Below, in pieces: positions 1 to 7,393 of a stretch of DNA of 64,000 nucleotides. The notes below the pieces were generated by a model. It was given only the letters and a program-made list of their open reading frames with translations. It did no database searches and had not been told where the DNA came from. Source of the DNA: CAISIP01 sp031396205 (lineage in GTDB: Bacteria > Pseudomonadota > Gammaproteobacteria > Burkholderiales > Burkholderiaceae_C). Location: positions 47,297-111,296 of the forward strand of contig JANNKH010000041.1 of NCBI GenBank assembly GCA_031396205.1, in the 5' to 3' direction. A program made the position numbers and the translations under genes. Every line of letters begins with the position of its first letter. Position 1 is the first letter of the stretch.

Positions 1-725
1 GAGAACGAACCGAGGTAGATGCAGCCGTCGGGATTGCGGGCCGTCAGCGGCAACGGCGGAGGCTGGTCGAACCACAGGTCGCCGTAGGGGTTGTCCTCGA
101 CGATCGGCAGGCCGAGTTCGGCGGCCGCCGCCACCAGTTCGGTGCGCCGCTCGTCGCTCATGGTGCGGCCGGTCGGGTTCTGAAAATTGGGCAGCACATA
201 CAGAAACCGCGGCGCCGCGCCGGCGCGGCATTGGGCGCGCAAAGCGTCGATCTGCAGGCCCTGATCGTCGCTGCCCACGCTCACGATGGCGGGCTCCATG
301 GGCGCGAAGGCCTGCAACGCACCCAGATAGGTCGGCGTCTCGACCAGCACACGGCTGCCCTCGTCGATCAGCACCTTGGCCACCAGGTCCAGCCCCTGCT
401 GGGAGCCGGTGGTGATCAGCACGCGCGCCGGGTCCACGTCCCAGGGCAGCATGTCGGCCACCATCCGCACCAACGGTGCATAGCCTTCGCTGGCGGCATA
501 TTGCAACGCGGCGTGGGCATCGTCACGCAGTACAGTGGCACAGGCGCGGGCGAACTCGGGGACCGGGAAGGTCTTGGCCGAGGGCAGGCCGCCGGCGAAA
601 CTGATGATGCCGGGCTGTTCGGTGACCTTGAGGATTTCGCGGATCACCGACGGATTCATGCGCGCGGCGCGGCGCGCCAGGGTCCAGGGCGTGTTGCGGC
701 CGTGGCGTGGGTTGGATGGGGTCAT
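1..725 (-). CDS. PLP-dependent class I/II aminotransferase, C-terminal part outside window
   Basis: The visible 241 codons match the N-terminal half of fold-type I aminotransferases of the LysN/2-aminoadipate transaminase-like group. These transfer an amino group through pyridoxal phosphate in the cytoplasm. The start of the fold (ISFAGGLPSAKTFPV, residues ~41-55), the PLP-ring-binding TTGSQQGLDL (~105-114) and the NFQNPTG loop (~180) are visible. The sequence ends with YLGSFS, so the Schiff-base lysine that normally follows GSFS lies just past the left edge. The ATG at 725 overlaps the cupin stop by 4 bp (ATGA), so translation is probably coupled. It is the last visible gene of an operon divergent from a MocR regulator. 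The substrate cannot be read from the sequence; an amino acid is likely given the LysE and EamA neighbours. Confidence 0.9.
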   Translation of the reverse strand, partial: MTPSNPRHGRNTPWTLARRAARMNPSVIREILKVTEQPGIISFAGGLPSAKTFPVPEFARACATVLRDDAHAALQYAASEGYAPLVRMVADMLPWDVDPARVLITTGSQQGLDLVAKVLIDEGSRVLVETPTYLGALQAFAPMEPAIVSVGSDDQGLQIDALRAQCRAGAAPRFLYVLPNFQNPTGRTMSDERRTELVAAAAELGLPIVEDNPYGDLWFDQPPPLPLTARNPDGCIYLGSF

Positions 726-1075
726 GGTTTTTCTCCTCCTTGCGGGCCATAAAAGACGACCCAGGTCGCAAAGTCCGGTGTGAAGTGTTCAAACCGGTGC
801 TGATGGCCTGCGGCCACAAAAAAAGCATCGCCCCGCGCCGCCGCATGGCGCTGGTCATCGATGACGATCTCGCCACTGCCGGCATGCACCAGGTACAGCT
901 CATCCTGGGTATGCGGCAACTGGCGATCGCGTCCATCCGGATTGATGGCCGGCGTGAACCACTTGAGCTGCATGCTGCCGTGCGCGAGCACGGTGACGGA
1001 CGGCGCTCCGTCCGGGTACAGCGCGGTCGGGGCGCCGGGCAGTTGCGCCTGCGCCTGGGCAATCGAGGTTTTCAT
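722..1075 (-). CDS. small single-domain cupin protein
   Basis: This 117-residue protein is one conserved beta-barrel (cupin_2). The first metal-binding motif reads HTQDELYLVHAGSGE (residues ~55-69), followed by a GDAFFVAAGHQHRFEH segment (~82-97) carrying the second-motif histidines. Such small cupins bind a metal and act as isomerases, dioxygenases or ligand sensors, so the exact role is unknown. The ATG at 1075 overlaps the EamA stop by 4 bp, and its own stop overlaps the aminotransferase start by 4 bp. It is therefore an internal gene of a translationally coupled operon. A longer in-frame reading (to 1993) runs through the EamA gene and is not real. Confidence 0.85.
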   Translation of the reverse strand: MKTSIAQAQAQLPGAPTALYPDGAPSVTVLAHGSMQLKWFTPAINPDGRDRQLPHTQDELYLVHAGSGEIVIDDQRHAAARGDAFFVAAGHQHRFEHFTPDFATWVVFYGPQGGEKP

Positions 1076-2016
1076 GGGTTTGCCTTGGGAGTTGTCAATG
1101 CTGGCGCTGCAACGGGCGCCCCGGCGCGGATGGATTGCACCGGCATTTTCTTGCCGATGAACACGGTGGCAATCACCGCGATCGAGAAACCGACCGTCAT
1201 CAGGTCCAGTGACTCGCCCAGCAGCGGCACCGAAAACAGCATGCTCAGGAACGGCTGCACCAGTTGTACCTGGCTCACCCGTACCGTGCCGCCCAGCGCC
1301 AGGCCGCGGTACCAGGCAAAAAAGCCGATCCACATCGATATCAGCGCGACATAGGCAAAACCCATCCAGGCGCTGGGCAATACCGGCGCACCGGGCCAGG
1401 CCAGCAGCATCACCGGCAAGGTCAGCGGCAGGCTGATCACTAGCACCCAGCAGATCACCCGCTCGGCGCCCAGCTGCGGCGTCAACTGGCCGCCGCTGAC
1501 ATAACCAAAGGCTGCGCTCAGCACGGCCAGCAGCAGCAGCAGGTCGGCCCACCGGGCGCCGGTATTGCCCGCATCCGAGCGCAGCAGCACGAATGCGCCG
1601 ACCAGTGCGGAGCCCGCAACCGCACACAACCAAAAGCCGACGCTGGGTCGCTGGCGCAGCCACAGGCTGGCCACCACCGCAGTAGCCAGCGGCAAGATGC
1701 CGATCACCACCGACGCATGCACCGACTCGACATGGCGCAAGCCGAGCGCCAGAAACAGCGGAAACCCTACCACCACCCCACAGGCGGTGAATGCCAGCGC
1801 CCGCCATTGCCCACCGCGCGGCCGCTGTCCTCGGGTGCACAGCAGGTAGACGACCGATAGCAGGCCGGCCACCGCGGCGCGCCCGAAGGTCACAAACAGC
1901 GGCGAGAGTTGCGGCGCACTGGCAGATCCGGTGGCCAGCTTGGTCATGGGCAGCGTCACGGCGAACAGCAGCACGCCCAAAAAGCCCAGCCACAGACCGC
2001 GCGTCTCGTCCTTCAT
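1072..2016 (-). CDS. EamA/RhaT-family drug/metabolite transporter
   Basis: This is a 314-residue inner-membrane protein with about ten hydrophobic segments arranged as two EamA repeats (roughly residues 8-145 and 155-295), the usual DMT size and design. The N-terminus (GFLGVLLFAVTLPMTKLA) and the second-repeat RVSQVQLVQPFLSMLFS segment are typical. DMT proteins export or import small metabolites, often amino acids or their derivatives. The start at 2016 overlaps the LysE stop (ATGA), placing it second in the operon. With the LysE exporter upstream and an aminotransferase downstream, amino-acid efflux is the most likely role. That is an inference from context, not from a substrate-specific motif. 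Confidence 0.9.
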   Translation of the reverse strand: MKDETRGLWLGFLGVLLFAVTLPMTKLATGSASAPQLSPLFVTFGRAAVAGLLSVVYLLCTRGQRPRGGQWRALAFTACGVVVGFPLFLALGLRHVESVHASVVIGILPLATAVVASLWLRQRPSVGFWLCAVAGSALVGAFVLLRSDAGNTGARWADLLLLLAVLSAAFGYVSGGQLTPQLGAERVICWVLVISLPLTLPVMLLAWPGAPVLPSAWMGFAYVALISMWIGFFAWYRGLALGGTVRVSQVQLVQPFLSMLFSVPLLGESLDLMTVGFSIAVIATVFIGKKMPVQSIRAGAPVAAPALTTPKANP

Positions 2017-2627
2017 ACCGAGAGCATCCAGGCCGCCGTGACCAGCAGCACCAGGGCCATTCCGCGGTTGAACCACAGCAGCCGGTTCCCCTGGGCCAGC
2101 ACCTGGCGCAGCATCGAGCCCATCAGCGCGTAACTGAAGTTGCTGGTGAACGCGAAAAGCACCATCAGCGCGCAGATGATGGCCAGCCGTTCGCCCGGAT
2201 TGGACGCCGGCTGACCGGCCGCGCTGACAACCCAGCCGGCGGTCAGCGTGAGGGCCAGCATCCACGCCTTGATGTTGACGAACTGCAGGCCGACGCCGCC
2301 CCAGAACCCGATGTTCAGCCGCGCGGTGTCGACACTTGCCAGTTGCGACGCGCTGGCCAGTTTCCAGGCCAGCCAGACCATGTAGGCGATCCCGACCAGT
2401 TTCACGCCCCAGCGCAGCGCCGGCACACTCAGGATCAGCGCGCCCAGACCCAGCCCGCAGGCCAGCATCAGAAGCGTCCAGCCGGCGGGCACCGCCAGAC
2501 AAAAGCGCAGTGCCGGCTTCAGGCCATGGTTGGCTGCCAGCGCGGTAGCCAGCATCGTGTTGGGCCCGGGCGTGAAACTCACGGCCGTACAAAAGGCCAG
2601 CAGGGCGGTGAGTTCGGTCGCGTTCAT
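2013..2627 (-). CDS. LysE/RhtB-family amino-acid exporter
   Basis: This 204-residue inner-membrane protein has six hydrophobic segments and the family hallmark near the N-terminus (FTPGPNTMLATALAANHG, residues ~18-35). The length is normal for RhtB/LysE exporters, which push amino acids such as homoserine, threonine or lysine out using the proton gradient. The ATG at 2627 is the first gene of the leftward operon. A longer reading to 2720 would run into the shared promoter region with its GTAC repeats, so the shorter start is preferred. The divergent MocR regulator 178 bp away is the probable controller. Confidence 0.9.
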   Translation of the reverse strand: MNATELTALLAFCTAVSFTPGPNTMLATALAANHGLKPALRFCLAVPAGWTLLMLACGLGLGALILSVPALRWGVKLVGIAYMVWLAWKLASASQLASVDTARLNIGFWGGVGLQFVNIKAWMLALTLTAGWVVSAAGQPASNPGERLAIICALMVLFAFTSNFSYALMGSMLRQVLAQGNRLLWFNRGMALVLLVTAAWMLSV

Positions 2628-2712
2628 GCGTGCTTGGTACGGGGATGGGGAAGGGCGACGCGCAGAGGAAGGACTTGTCAGCGGATGGCGCCTACTGTAG
2701 TCTCCAATACCA

Positions 2713-2774
2713 GTACACAATCGGTACAGTTGTGCGGGCTTGACGCGGATCTGTACCGGTCACGCCAACAGTAC
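2713..2774. promoter_or_regulatory. array of four GTAC half-sites, probable MocR operator
   Basis: The 178-bp gap between the lysE-family gene and the MocR gene contains four GTAC cores at 2713, 2724, 2753 and 2771, in contexts AGTACACA, GGTACAGT, TGTACCGG and AGTACAGA. The first two are 11 bp apart, about one helical turn. MocR-type regulators commonly bind direct or inverted short repeats between their own gene and a divergent target, so this cluster is the likely binding region. This is inferred from pattern and position only. Confidence 0.5.
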
Positions 2775-2805
2775 AGACGGGACGCACGACACAAGGACAA
2801 CCGCC

Positions 2806-4236
2806 ATGCTGATGAAAACCGCCGGCCAGTCGCTGACCGAACAACTGACCGAACGATTTGCCGACCGTATCCGGACCCGCCTGCTGGCTCCAGGCGCACG
2901 CCTGCCCTCGGTGCGCCAGTGTGCGCAGCAGCATGCGGTCAGCCCGTCCACGGTTGTCGCCGCCTACGACCGACTGTCTGCCCAGGGCCTGGTCGACGCG
3001 CGGCGCAACCGGGGTTTTTTCGTGCGCGAAGCGGGAGCCGACGCCAACCTTGGTGGAGCCGCGCGCACGCTGGATGCGGCGTCGGACGGCCATCCGGCCA
3101 TGCCGTCCCGGCGTGCGCCGGTGAACGCGGCGGCACTGATCCGGGGCATGTTCCATACGGTCAACGACAAGCCGCAACCGGGCATGGGCGTGTTTCCGCC
3201 CGACTGGCTGGAGTCCAGCTTCATGCACGCGGCAGTGCGCCGGGTGACGACGAGTCGGTCACTGCAGTCGTTTTCGCTGCAGTACGGCGAGCCGGCGGGC
3301 GACATCGGTCTGCGCCGCGCGTTGGCCTCCAAACTGGCCGGCATCAACATTCAGGCCGCGATCGGGCAGATCATCACCACGGTCGGTGCCACCCATGCGC
3401 TCGATATCGTCAGCCGCACGCTGCTGCGGGCCGGCGACCCGGTGATGGTCGAGGAGCCGGGCTGGGCGATTGAATTCGCGCGACTGGAGGCGCTGGGCAT
3501 GCGGGTACTGCCGGTGCCGCGGGGCGAAAACGGTCCCGACCTGCAGGTCATGGCGCGCTATTGCGAACTGCACCAGCCCAAGCTGTTCGTCAGCGTCAGT
3601 GTGCTGCACAACCCAACCGGCTATTGCCTGACGCCAGCCAGTGCGCACCGCATCGTGCAATTGGCCAACCGGTACCAGTTCCACATTGTCGAAGATGACA
3701 CCTACAGCCATATCGCGCCCGAGTCGGCGACTCGTCTTTGTGCGCTGGACAACCTGCAGCGCACCATCTACGTCAGCGGCTTTGCCAAGATCCTGGCGCC
3801 GAACTGGCGAGTGGGTTATCTTGCGGCACCCGTTGGCCTGGTCGAGCGTTTGCTGGATACCAAGCTGCTGGCCACGCTGACCACGCCGGCCCTGCTGGAA
3901 AAGGCGTTGGCCTGGTGCATCGACCAGGGTCAACTGCGCCGCCATGCGCAGCGCATCCGGGCCCGGCTGGAGCAGGCGCGTGCGCGCAGCGTGACGCTGG
4001 CCTTGCAGGCCGGTTGCCGTTTCGCCGCCGAGCCCGCCGGCCTGTTTGGCTGGGTCGATACCGGCGTCGATACCGACGCACTGGCGCAGCGCATGCTCGA
4101 TCGGGGTTACCTGCTGGCCCCCGGTGCCCTGTTCCATGCCCAGCGCCAGCCCAGTACGCTGATGCGCATCAACTTCGCGACCACCCAGGAGGCGCGTTTC
4201 TGGAACGAATTCCAGGAGCTGCGTTTTGGCGCCTGA
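2806..4236 (+). CDS. MocR-type PLP-dependent transcriptional regulator (GntR-HTH plus aminotransferase domain)
   Basis: The 476-residue protein carries an N-terminal GntR winged helix (residues ~10-75, with LPSVRQCAQQHAVSPSTV) joined by a linker to a class I aminotransferase-like domain (~120-470). The latter has the PLP-site features TTVGATHAL, HNPTGY, EDDTYSHI and YVSGFAKILAPNWRVG, where the lysine in SGFAK is the expected PLP lysine. This is the MocR subfamily layout and length. Such proteins sense PLP or an amino compound and switch a neighbouring operon. Here the divergent lysE-eamA-cupin-aminotransferase operon is the obvious target. I chose the ATG at 2806, with an AAGGA about ten bases upstream; an ATG two codons later is possible. 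Confidence 0.92.
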   Translation: MLMKTAGQSLTEQLTERFADRIRTRLLAPGARLPSVRQCAQQHAVSPSTVVAAYDRLSAQGLVDARRNRGFFVREAGADANLGGAARTLDAASDGHPAMPSRRAPVNAAALIRGMFHTVNDKPQPGMGVFPPDWLESSFMHAAVRRVTTSRSLQSFSLQYGEPAGDIGLRRALASKLAGINIQAAIGQIITTVGATHALDIVSRTLLRAGDPVMVEEPGWAIEFARLEALGMRVLPVPRGENGPDLQVMARYCELHQPKLFVSVSVLHNPTGYCLTPASAHRIVQLANRYQFHIVEDDTYSHIAPESATRLCALDNLQRTIYVSGFAKILAPNWRVGYLAAPVGLVERLLDTKLLATLTTPALLEKALAWCIDQGQLRRHAQRIRARLEQARARSVTLALQAGCRFAAEPAGLFGWVDTGVDTDALAQRMLDRGYLLAPGALFHAQRQPSTLMRINFATTQEARFWNEFQELRFGA

Positions 4237-4319
4237 TTGCAACACCTGGGCAGGCCGCGGCGGCGCAATGTCTGGATTCGGCAGGATTTTGCGAGCCGGC
4301 CGTTAGAATAAAATTTTGT

Positions 4320-4341
4320 AACGGTCATTGACCGTTCAATG
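4320..4341. promoter_or_regulatory. overlapping perfect inverted repeats, TetR-like operator
   Basis: Bases 4320-4336 form a perfect palindrome AACGGTCA-T-TGACCGTT. It overlaps a second inverted repeat CATTGA-CCGT-TCAATG at 4326-4341. An AT-rich stretch (TTAGAATAAAATTTTG) lies directly upstream and could hold a -10 element. TGACCG-type palindromes are typical of TetR-family operators. It sits about 85 bp before the broken membrane-protein start at 4424, suggesting the original promoter and operator survive. No TetR gene is present in the window. Confidence 0.55.
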
Positions 4342-4423
4342 CCCCGGTAGCGCGCTGGCTTCTTGGGGCGAGGAATTGCACGGCAGGCCCGATCGTGCCG
4401 CATATCGAGGACCCCCCCACAGT

Positions 4424-4540
4424 ATGCGACACCGCAGCTTTCTGGAGTTCAGAAACCACCGATACCTCAAACTGGCAGTGGCGCTGTGCGTGCTGGGGAT
4501 AGGCGCCTATGTCTGGTACCGCCAGACCCCTTTCAACATG
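4424..4540 (+). pseudogene. 5' fragment of a membrane-protein gene, cut by a deletion
   Basis: From the ATG at 4424 about 37 codons read MRHRSFLEFRNHRYLKLAVA and continue as a hydrophobic helix (CVLGIGAYVWYR). This looks like the positively charged N-terminus and first transmembrane segment of an inner-membrane protein. After roughly codon 36 the membrane-like character is lost. The coding signal then moves to another frame, where cyclic-nucleotide-binding domain sequence starts. From memory, similar N-termini belong to cytochrome b561/ferric-reductase-like membrane proteins that neighbour cNMP/ferredoxin genes in related bacteria; I could not check this. The fragment overlaps the downstream remnant in a different frame. 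Confidence 0.55.
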
Positions 4541-5801
4541 CCCGGCGATCTTCAGCATCTTGCGTGGCGAGGTACGGGTCAAGGGCTCGGATGCGGACCC
4601 GCAGGCCAAGGCGATCATGCTGGGCGCTGGCAATTTCTTTGGCGAGATGGGACTGATCTCGGGACGCCGACGCTCGGCCAAGGTGCGTGCCGGCGAAGGC
4701 TGCATGCTGATTGAGACGCCCGGCCGCACCATGCTGCGCGTGCTGGCCTCGGTGGATGCGGTGCGGCGCGAGCTCGATCAGGTCGCGCTGCGCCGTGCGG
4801 TGCGCAAATACGTGGCCGACGACGTCACCGAGGATCAGCTCAACCGACTGATCGAGGACTCGCAGATCCGCAAGTACAAGGCGGACGACGCGCTGTTCAA
4901 AGAGGGCGACAAGCCCGACGGCCTGTACCTGATCCGCAAGGGTTCGGTCATGGTGTCGCGCCACCTGGGCGGGCGCGACGTGGTGCTGTCCTATGTGTCC
5001 GCGGGCAACTATGTCGGCGAGATGGCGCTGATGCTCAATGCGCCGCGTTCGGCCACCGTGCGCGCCGCGGTACCAACCGAGGCCATCGTGCTCGAAGCGG
5101 GCAAGGTGACCGATATGCTGGCGGCCAACACCGGCCTGCGCGACGAACTCGACGACAAATACCTGTTGCGTTTGCAGGCCAACGAAGCGATGGAGTCGAA
5201 CCAGCGCTCGGGCAACCTGATCTCGTTCCTGCTCAAGCAGGGCGTGGGCGAGGCGACCGACGTGCTGCTGATCGACGAGTCGCTGTGCGTGCGATGCGAC
5301 CTGTGCGAGAAGGCCTGCGCAGATACCCATTTCGGCACCTCCCGCCTCGACCTCGAGGCCGGCCCGACCTTCGACAACCTGCATGTGCCCACCTCCTGCC
5401 GCCATTGCGAGCATCCGCATTGCATGAAGGACTGCCCGCCGGATGCCATCCACCGATCGCCCAACGGCGAGGTCTACCTCACCGATGCCTGCATCGGTTG
5501 CGGCAACTGCGAGAAGAACTGCCCCTACGGCGTGATCCAGATGGCGCCACTGGCGACCAAGCGCGGCATCAACAGCCTGTGGGCCTGGTTGCTGACCGGC
5601 TTGGGGCATGAACCCGGCACTGCATCGCCCAAGGCGGGCACCGTCGGCAAGGACAAGTCCACTGCCGTCAAGAAGGCGGTCAAGTGCGACATGTGCATGG
5701 ACATCAAGTCGGGCCCGGCATGCGTGCGCGCCTGCCCGACCGGCGCAGCGCTGCGCATCAGCCCCGAAAAATTCCTGAATTTCGCCGGCGGCAAGAGCTA
5801 G
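4509..5801 (+). CDS. cyclic-nucleotide-binding domain/4Fe-4S ferredoxin protein, N-terminally truncated remnant
   Basis: Visible in order are the C-terminal part of one cNMP-binding domain (FSILRGEVRV to about residue 70), a complete second cNMP domain (~115-215, with GEMALMLNAPRSATV) and a HycB/DmsB-like ferredoxin module (~255-420). The ferredoxin has four cysteine clusters: CVRCDLCEKAC, CRHCEHPHCMKDC, CIGCGNCEKNC and CDMCMDIKSGPACVRAC. Family members that I know carry a full first cNMP domain and usually an N-terminal FAD/NAD oxidoreductase; both are missing. The ATG at 4509 lies inside the upstream membrane-gene fragment and gives 430 residues. It may only be a chance restart, so the gene may be non-functional, although the rest of the frame is intact. 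A small hairpin (7-bp stem) follows the stop at 5804-5820. Confidence 0.7.
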   Translation: MSGTARPLSTCPAIFSILRGEVRVKGSDADPQAKAIMLGAGNFFGEMGLISGRRRSAKVRAGEGCMLIETPGRTMLRVLASVDAVRRELDQVALRRAVRKYVADDVTEDQLNRLIEDSQIRKYKADDALFKEGDKPDGLYLIRKGSVMVSRHLGGRDVVLSYVSAGNYVGEMALMLNAPRSATVRAAVPTEAIVLEAGKVTDMLAANTGLRDELDDKYLLRLQANEAMESNQRSGNLISFLLKQGVGEATDVLLIDESLCVRCDLCEKACADTHFGTSRLDLEAGPTFDNLHVPTSCRHCEHPHCMKDCPPDAIHRSPNGEVYLTDACIGCGNCEKNCPYGVIQMAPLATKRGINSLWAWLLTGLGHEPGTASPKAGTVGKDKSTAVKKAVKCDMCMDIKSGPACVRACPTGAALRISPEKFLNFAGGKS

Positions 5802-5950
5802 GGCGTCGGCGCTGCCGACGGCCGTGGCGGCCCATCGCCAGGCATGCCCGCCCTGGAGCGATTCAGGCCGGCGCGTGGCCTGGGCAATCCCCATGTCCGA
5901 CTTGCAGGCATGGCCATGCAGGCCCGGCCGAACACTGGGATACTGCGCCG

Positions 5951-7282
5951 ATGTCCGGGTACCCGCTTGCCATCATCCTTTCCAGCCGGCGCAGCGTCCT
6001 GCGTCTGGCGGGCGCTGCATTGGGTAGCCTGACGCTGGCGCGTCTTGCCGGCGCAGATGTGCTGGGCCTGGCCGGCGCCCGGCTGACCGCCGATTTCGAT
6101 CCGGTGGCCGCCATGTGGCTGGGATACGACCCCGGCCACGAGGCCTTCACCGCCGATCTGGCGCAGGTGTTGTGGCCGCATGTGCCGATCAAGATGCTGG
6201 TGCGCGATGCCCAGGCACAGGCCATGGCCACTTCGCTGTTGCGCAGCCGCGGATTGAATGCCGCAAAAATATCGTTCGTGCAGGACGACCGGGCGCCGTT
6301 TTTCGTGCGCGATGGTGCCGTGTTCGGTCTGGACGGACGCGACCGGCCGTTCATTGTCGACTTTCAGTGGACGCACTACGGATGGAGCAACTGGTGCCGC
6401 CGGACCTTCTCCGGCAGCCGGGCCCAGGCGCGCGACTGCGCGCGGACCGACGACCTGGAAACGGGCGGCCTGGACCAGCGGCTGGCGGCGGCACTGGGCC
6501 GGGCGTCATTCTCTTCCCCCTTGGCCATCGAGGGCGGCGGCGTCGAGGTCAATGGCCGCGGCCTGATCATCGCCAATGCCAGCCTGTGGCGCGAGCGCAA
6601 CCGGGGCCTGTCGCAGGACGCGATCGAGAAGCATCTGTTGGCTTTGCCCGGCATGCGCAAGGTGGTCTGGGTCCCGCATGGCCTGGCGCATGACCCGCTG
6701 CACCGCGCCACCATCGCTGGCCAATACGTGGGCTGGGGCACCGGCGGCCACACCGATGAGTTCGTGCGGTTCGCTGACGAGAATACGGTTTTGTTGGCCT
6801 GGGTCGACGAGGCCGATGCGCGCGCCCATCCCGTGGCGCGGCTGAACCAGCGGCGCATGCAGGCCAACCACGAGGCCCTGGCCAGAAGCACCGACGCGCG
6901 TGGCCAACCGCTCAGGGTGGTCAAGGTGCCGCTGCCGCAGGTGGTGGAACGGGAGGTAATGCTCAGCGCCAGCGCCGACACCGCCTATTCGAACGAATGG
7001 ACCGCTGCGTCTTTTCCGGCCCGCGAAAAACGCCGTGAAGGCCAGACCGTGCGTCAAGTCGCCACCACCAGCTATCTGAACCATGTCCTGGTCAACGACC
7101 TGGTGCTGCTGCCAACCTATGTCGCGCATGGCACGCCACACGAGCGGGAAGAGCAGGTGCACAAGATCTATATGTCGGTGTTTCCCGGGCGACGTGTGAA
7201 GTCAATCGACGTGATGAACGCGAACTGGGTCGGGGGCGGAGCGCATTGCGCGACATTGACGGAGCCGGCGGCGCGGGGATGA
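5951..7282 (+). CDS. agmatine deiminase/peptidylarginine deiminase-family protein with Tat signal
   Basis: The 443-residue protein belongs to the guanidino-group hydrolase fold (PAD_porph). It shows FFVRDGAVF (residues ~116-124), the EGGGVEVNG loop (~194), GGHTDEFVRF (~263-272) with the active-site His/Asp, and a C-terminal VGGGAHCATL with the expected nucleophilic cysteine. Agmatine deiminases usually read GGGNIHC here, so this is a divergent member. Substrate, whether agmatine or an arginine side chain, is unknown. The N-terminus carries a twin-arginine signal (SRRSVLRLAG, residues 12-21) and a hydrophobic stretch, so export to the periplasm is predicted, unlike cytoplasmic AguA. The ATG at 5951 was chosen because it places the RR motif near the N-terminus. 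Confidence 0.82.
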   Translation: MSGYPLAIILSSRRSVLRLAGAALGSLTLARLAGADVLGLAGARLTADFDPVAAMWLGYDPGHEAFTADLAQVLWPHVPIKMLVRDAQAQAMATSLLRSRGLNAAKISFVQDDRAPFFVRDGAVFGLDGRDRPFIVDFQWTHYGWSNWCRRTFSGSRAQARDCARTDDLETGGLDQRLAAALGRASFSSPLAIEGGGVEVNGRGLIIANASLWRERNRGLSQDAIEKHLLALPGMRKVVWVPHGLAHDPLHRATIAGQYVGWGTGGHTDEFVRFADENTVLLAWVDEADARAHPVARLNQRRMQANHEALARSTDARGQPLRVVKVPLPQVVEREVMLSASADTAYSNEWTAASFPAREKRREGQTVRQVATTSYLNHVLVNDLVLLPTYVAHGTPHEREEQVHKIYMSVFPGRRVKSIDVMNANWVGGGAHCATLTEPAARG

Positions 7283-7393
7283 AGCACGGCGGCGTTCGGC
7301 TCGATCGCGGTGACCAGGAATCGATGGTGGCAGTGCCAACCCGCGCCAGATCGACAACGCCAGTGGCAGTTGGCAACCACGGATCTCCACGAT

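Noticed and set aside
1791..3473. 560-codon plus-strand frame opposite the EamA, LysE and MocR region
   Set aside because: Antisense shadow in high-GC DNA. It crosses three well-supported genes and the divergent promoter, and its Arg/Gly/Gln-rich composition resembles no family.
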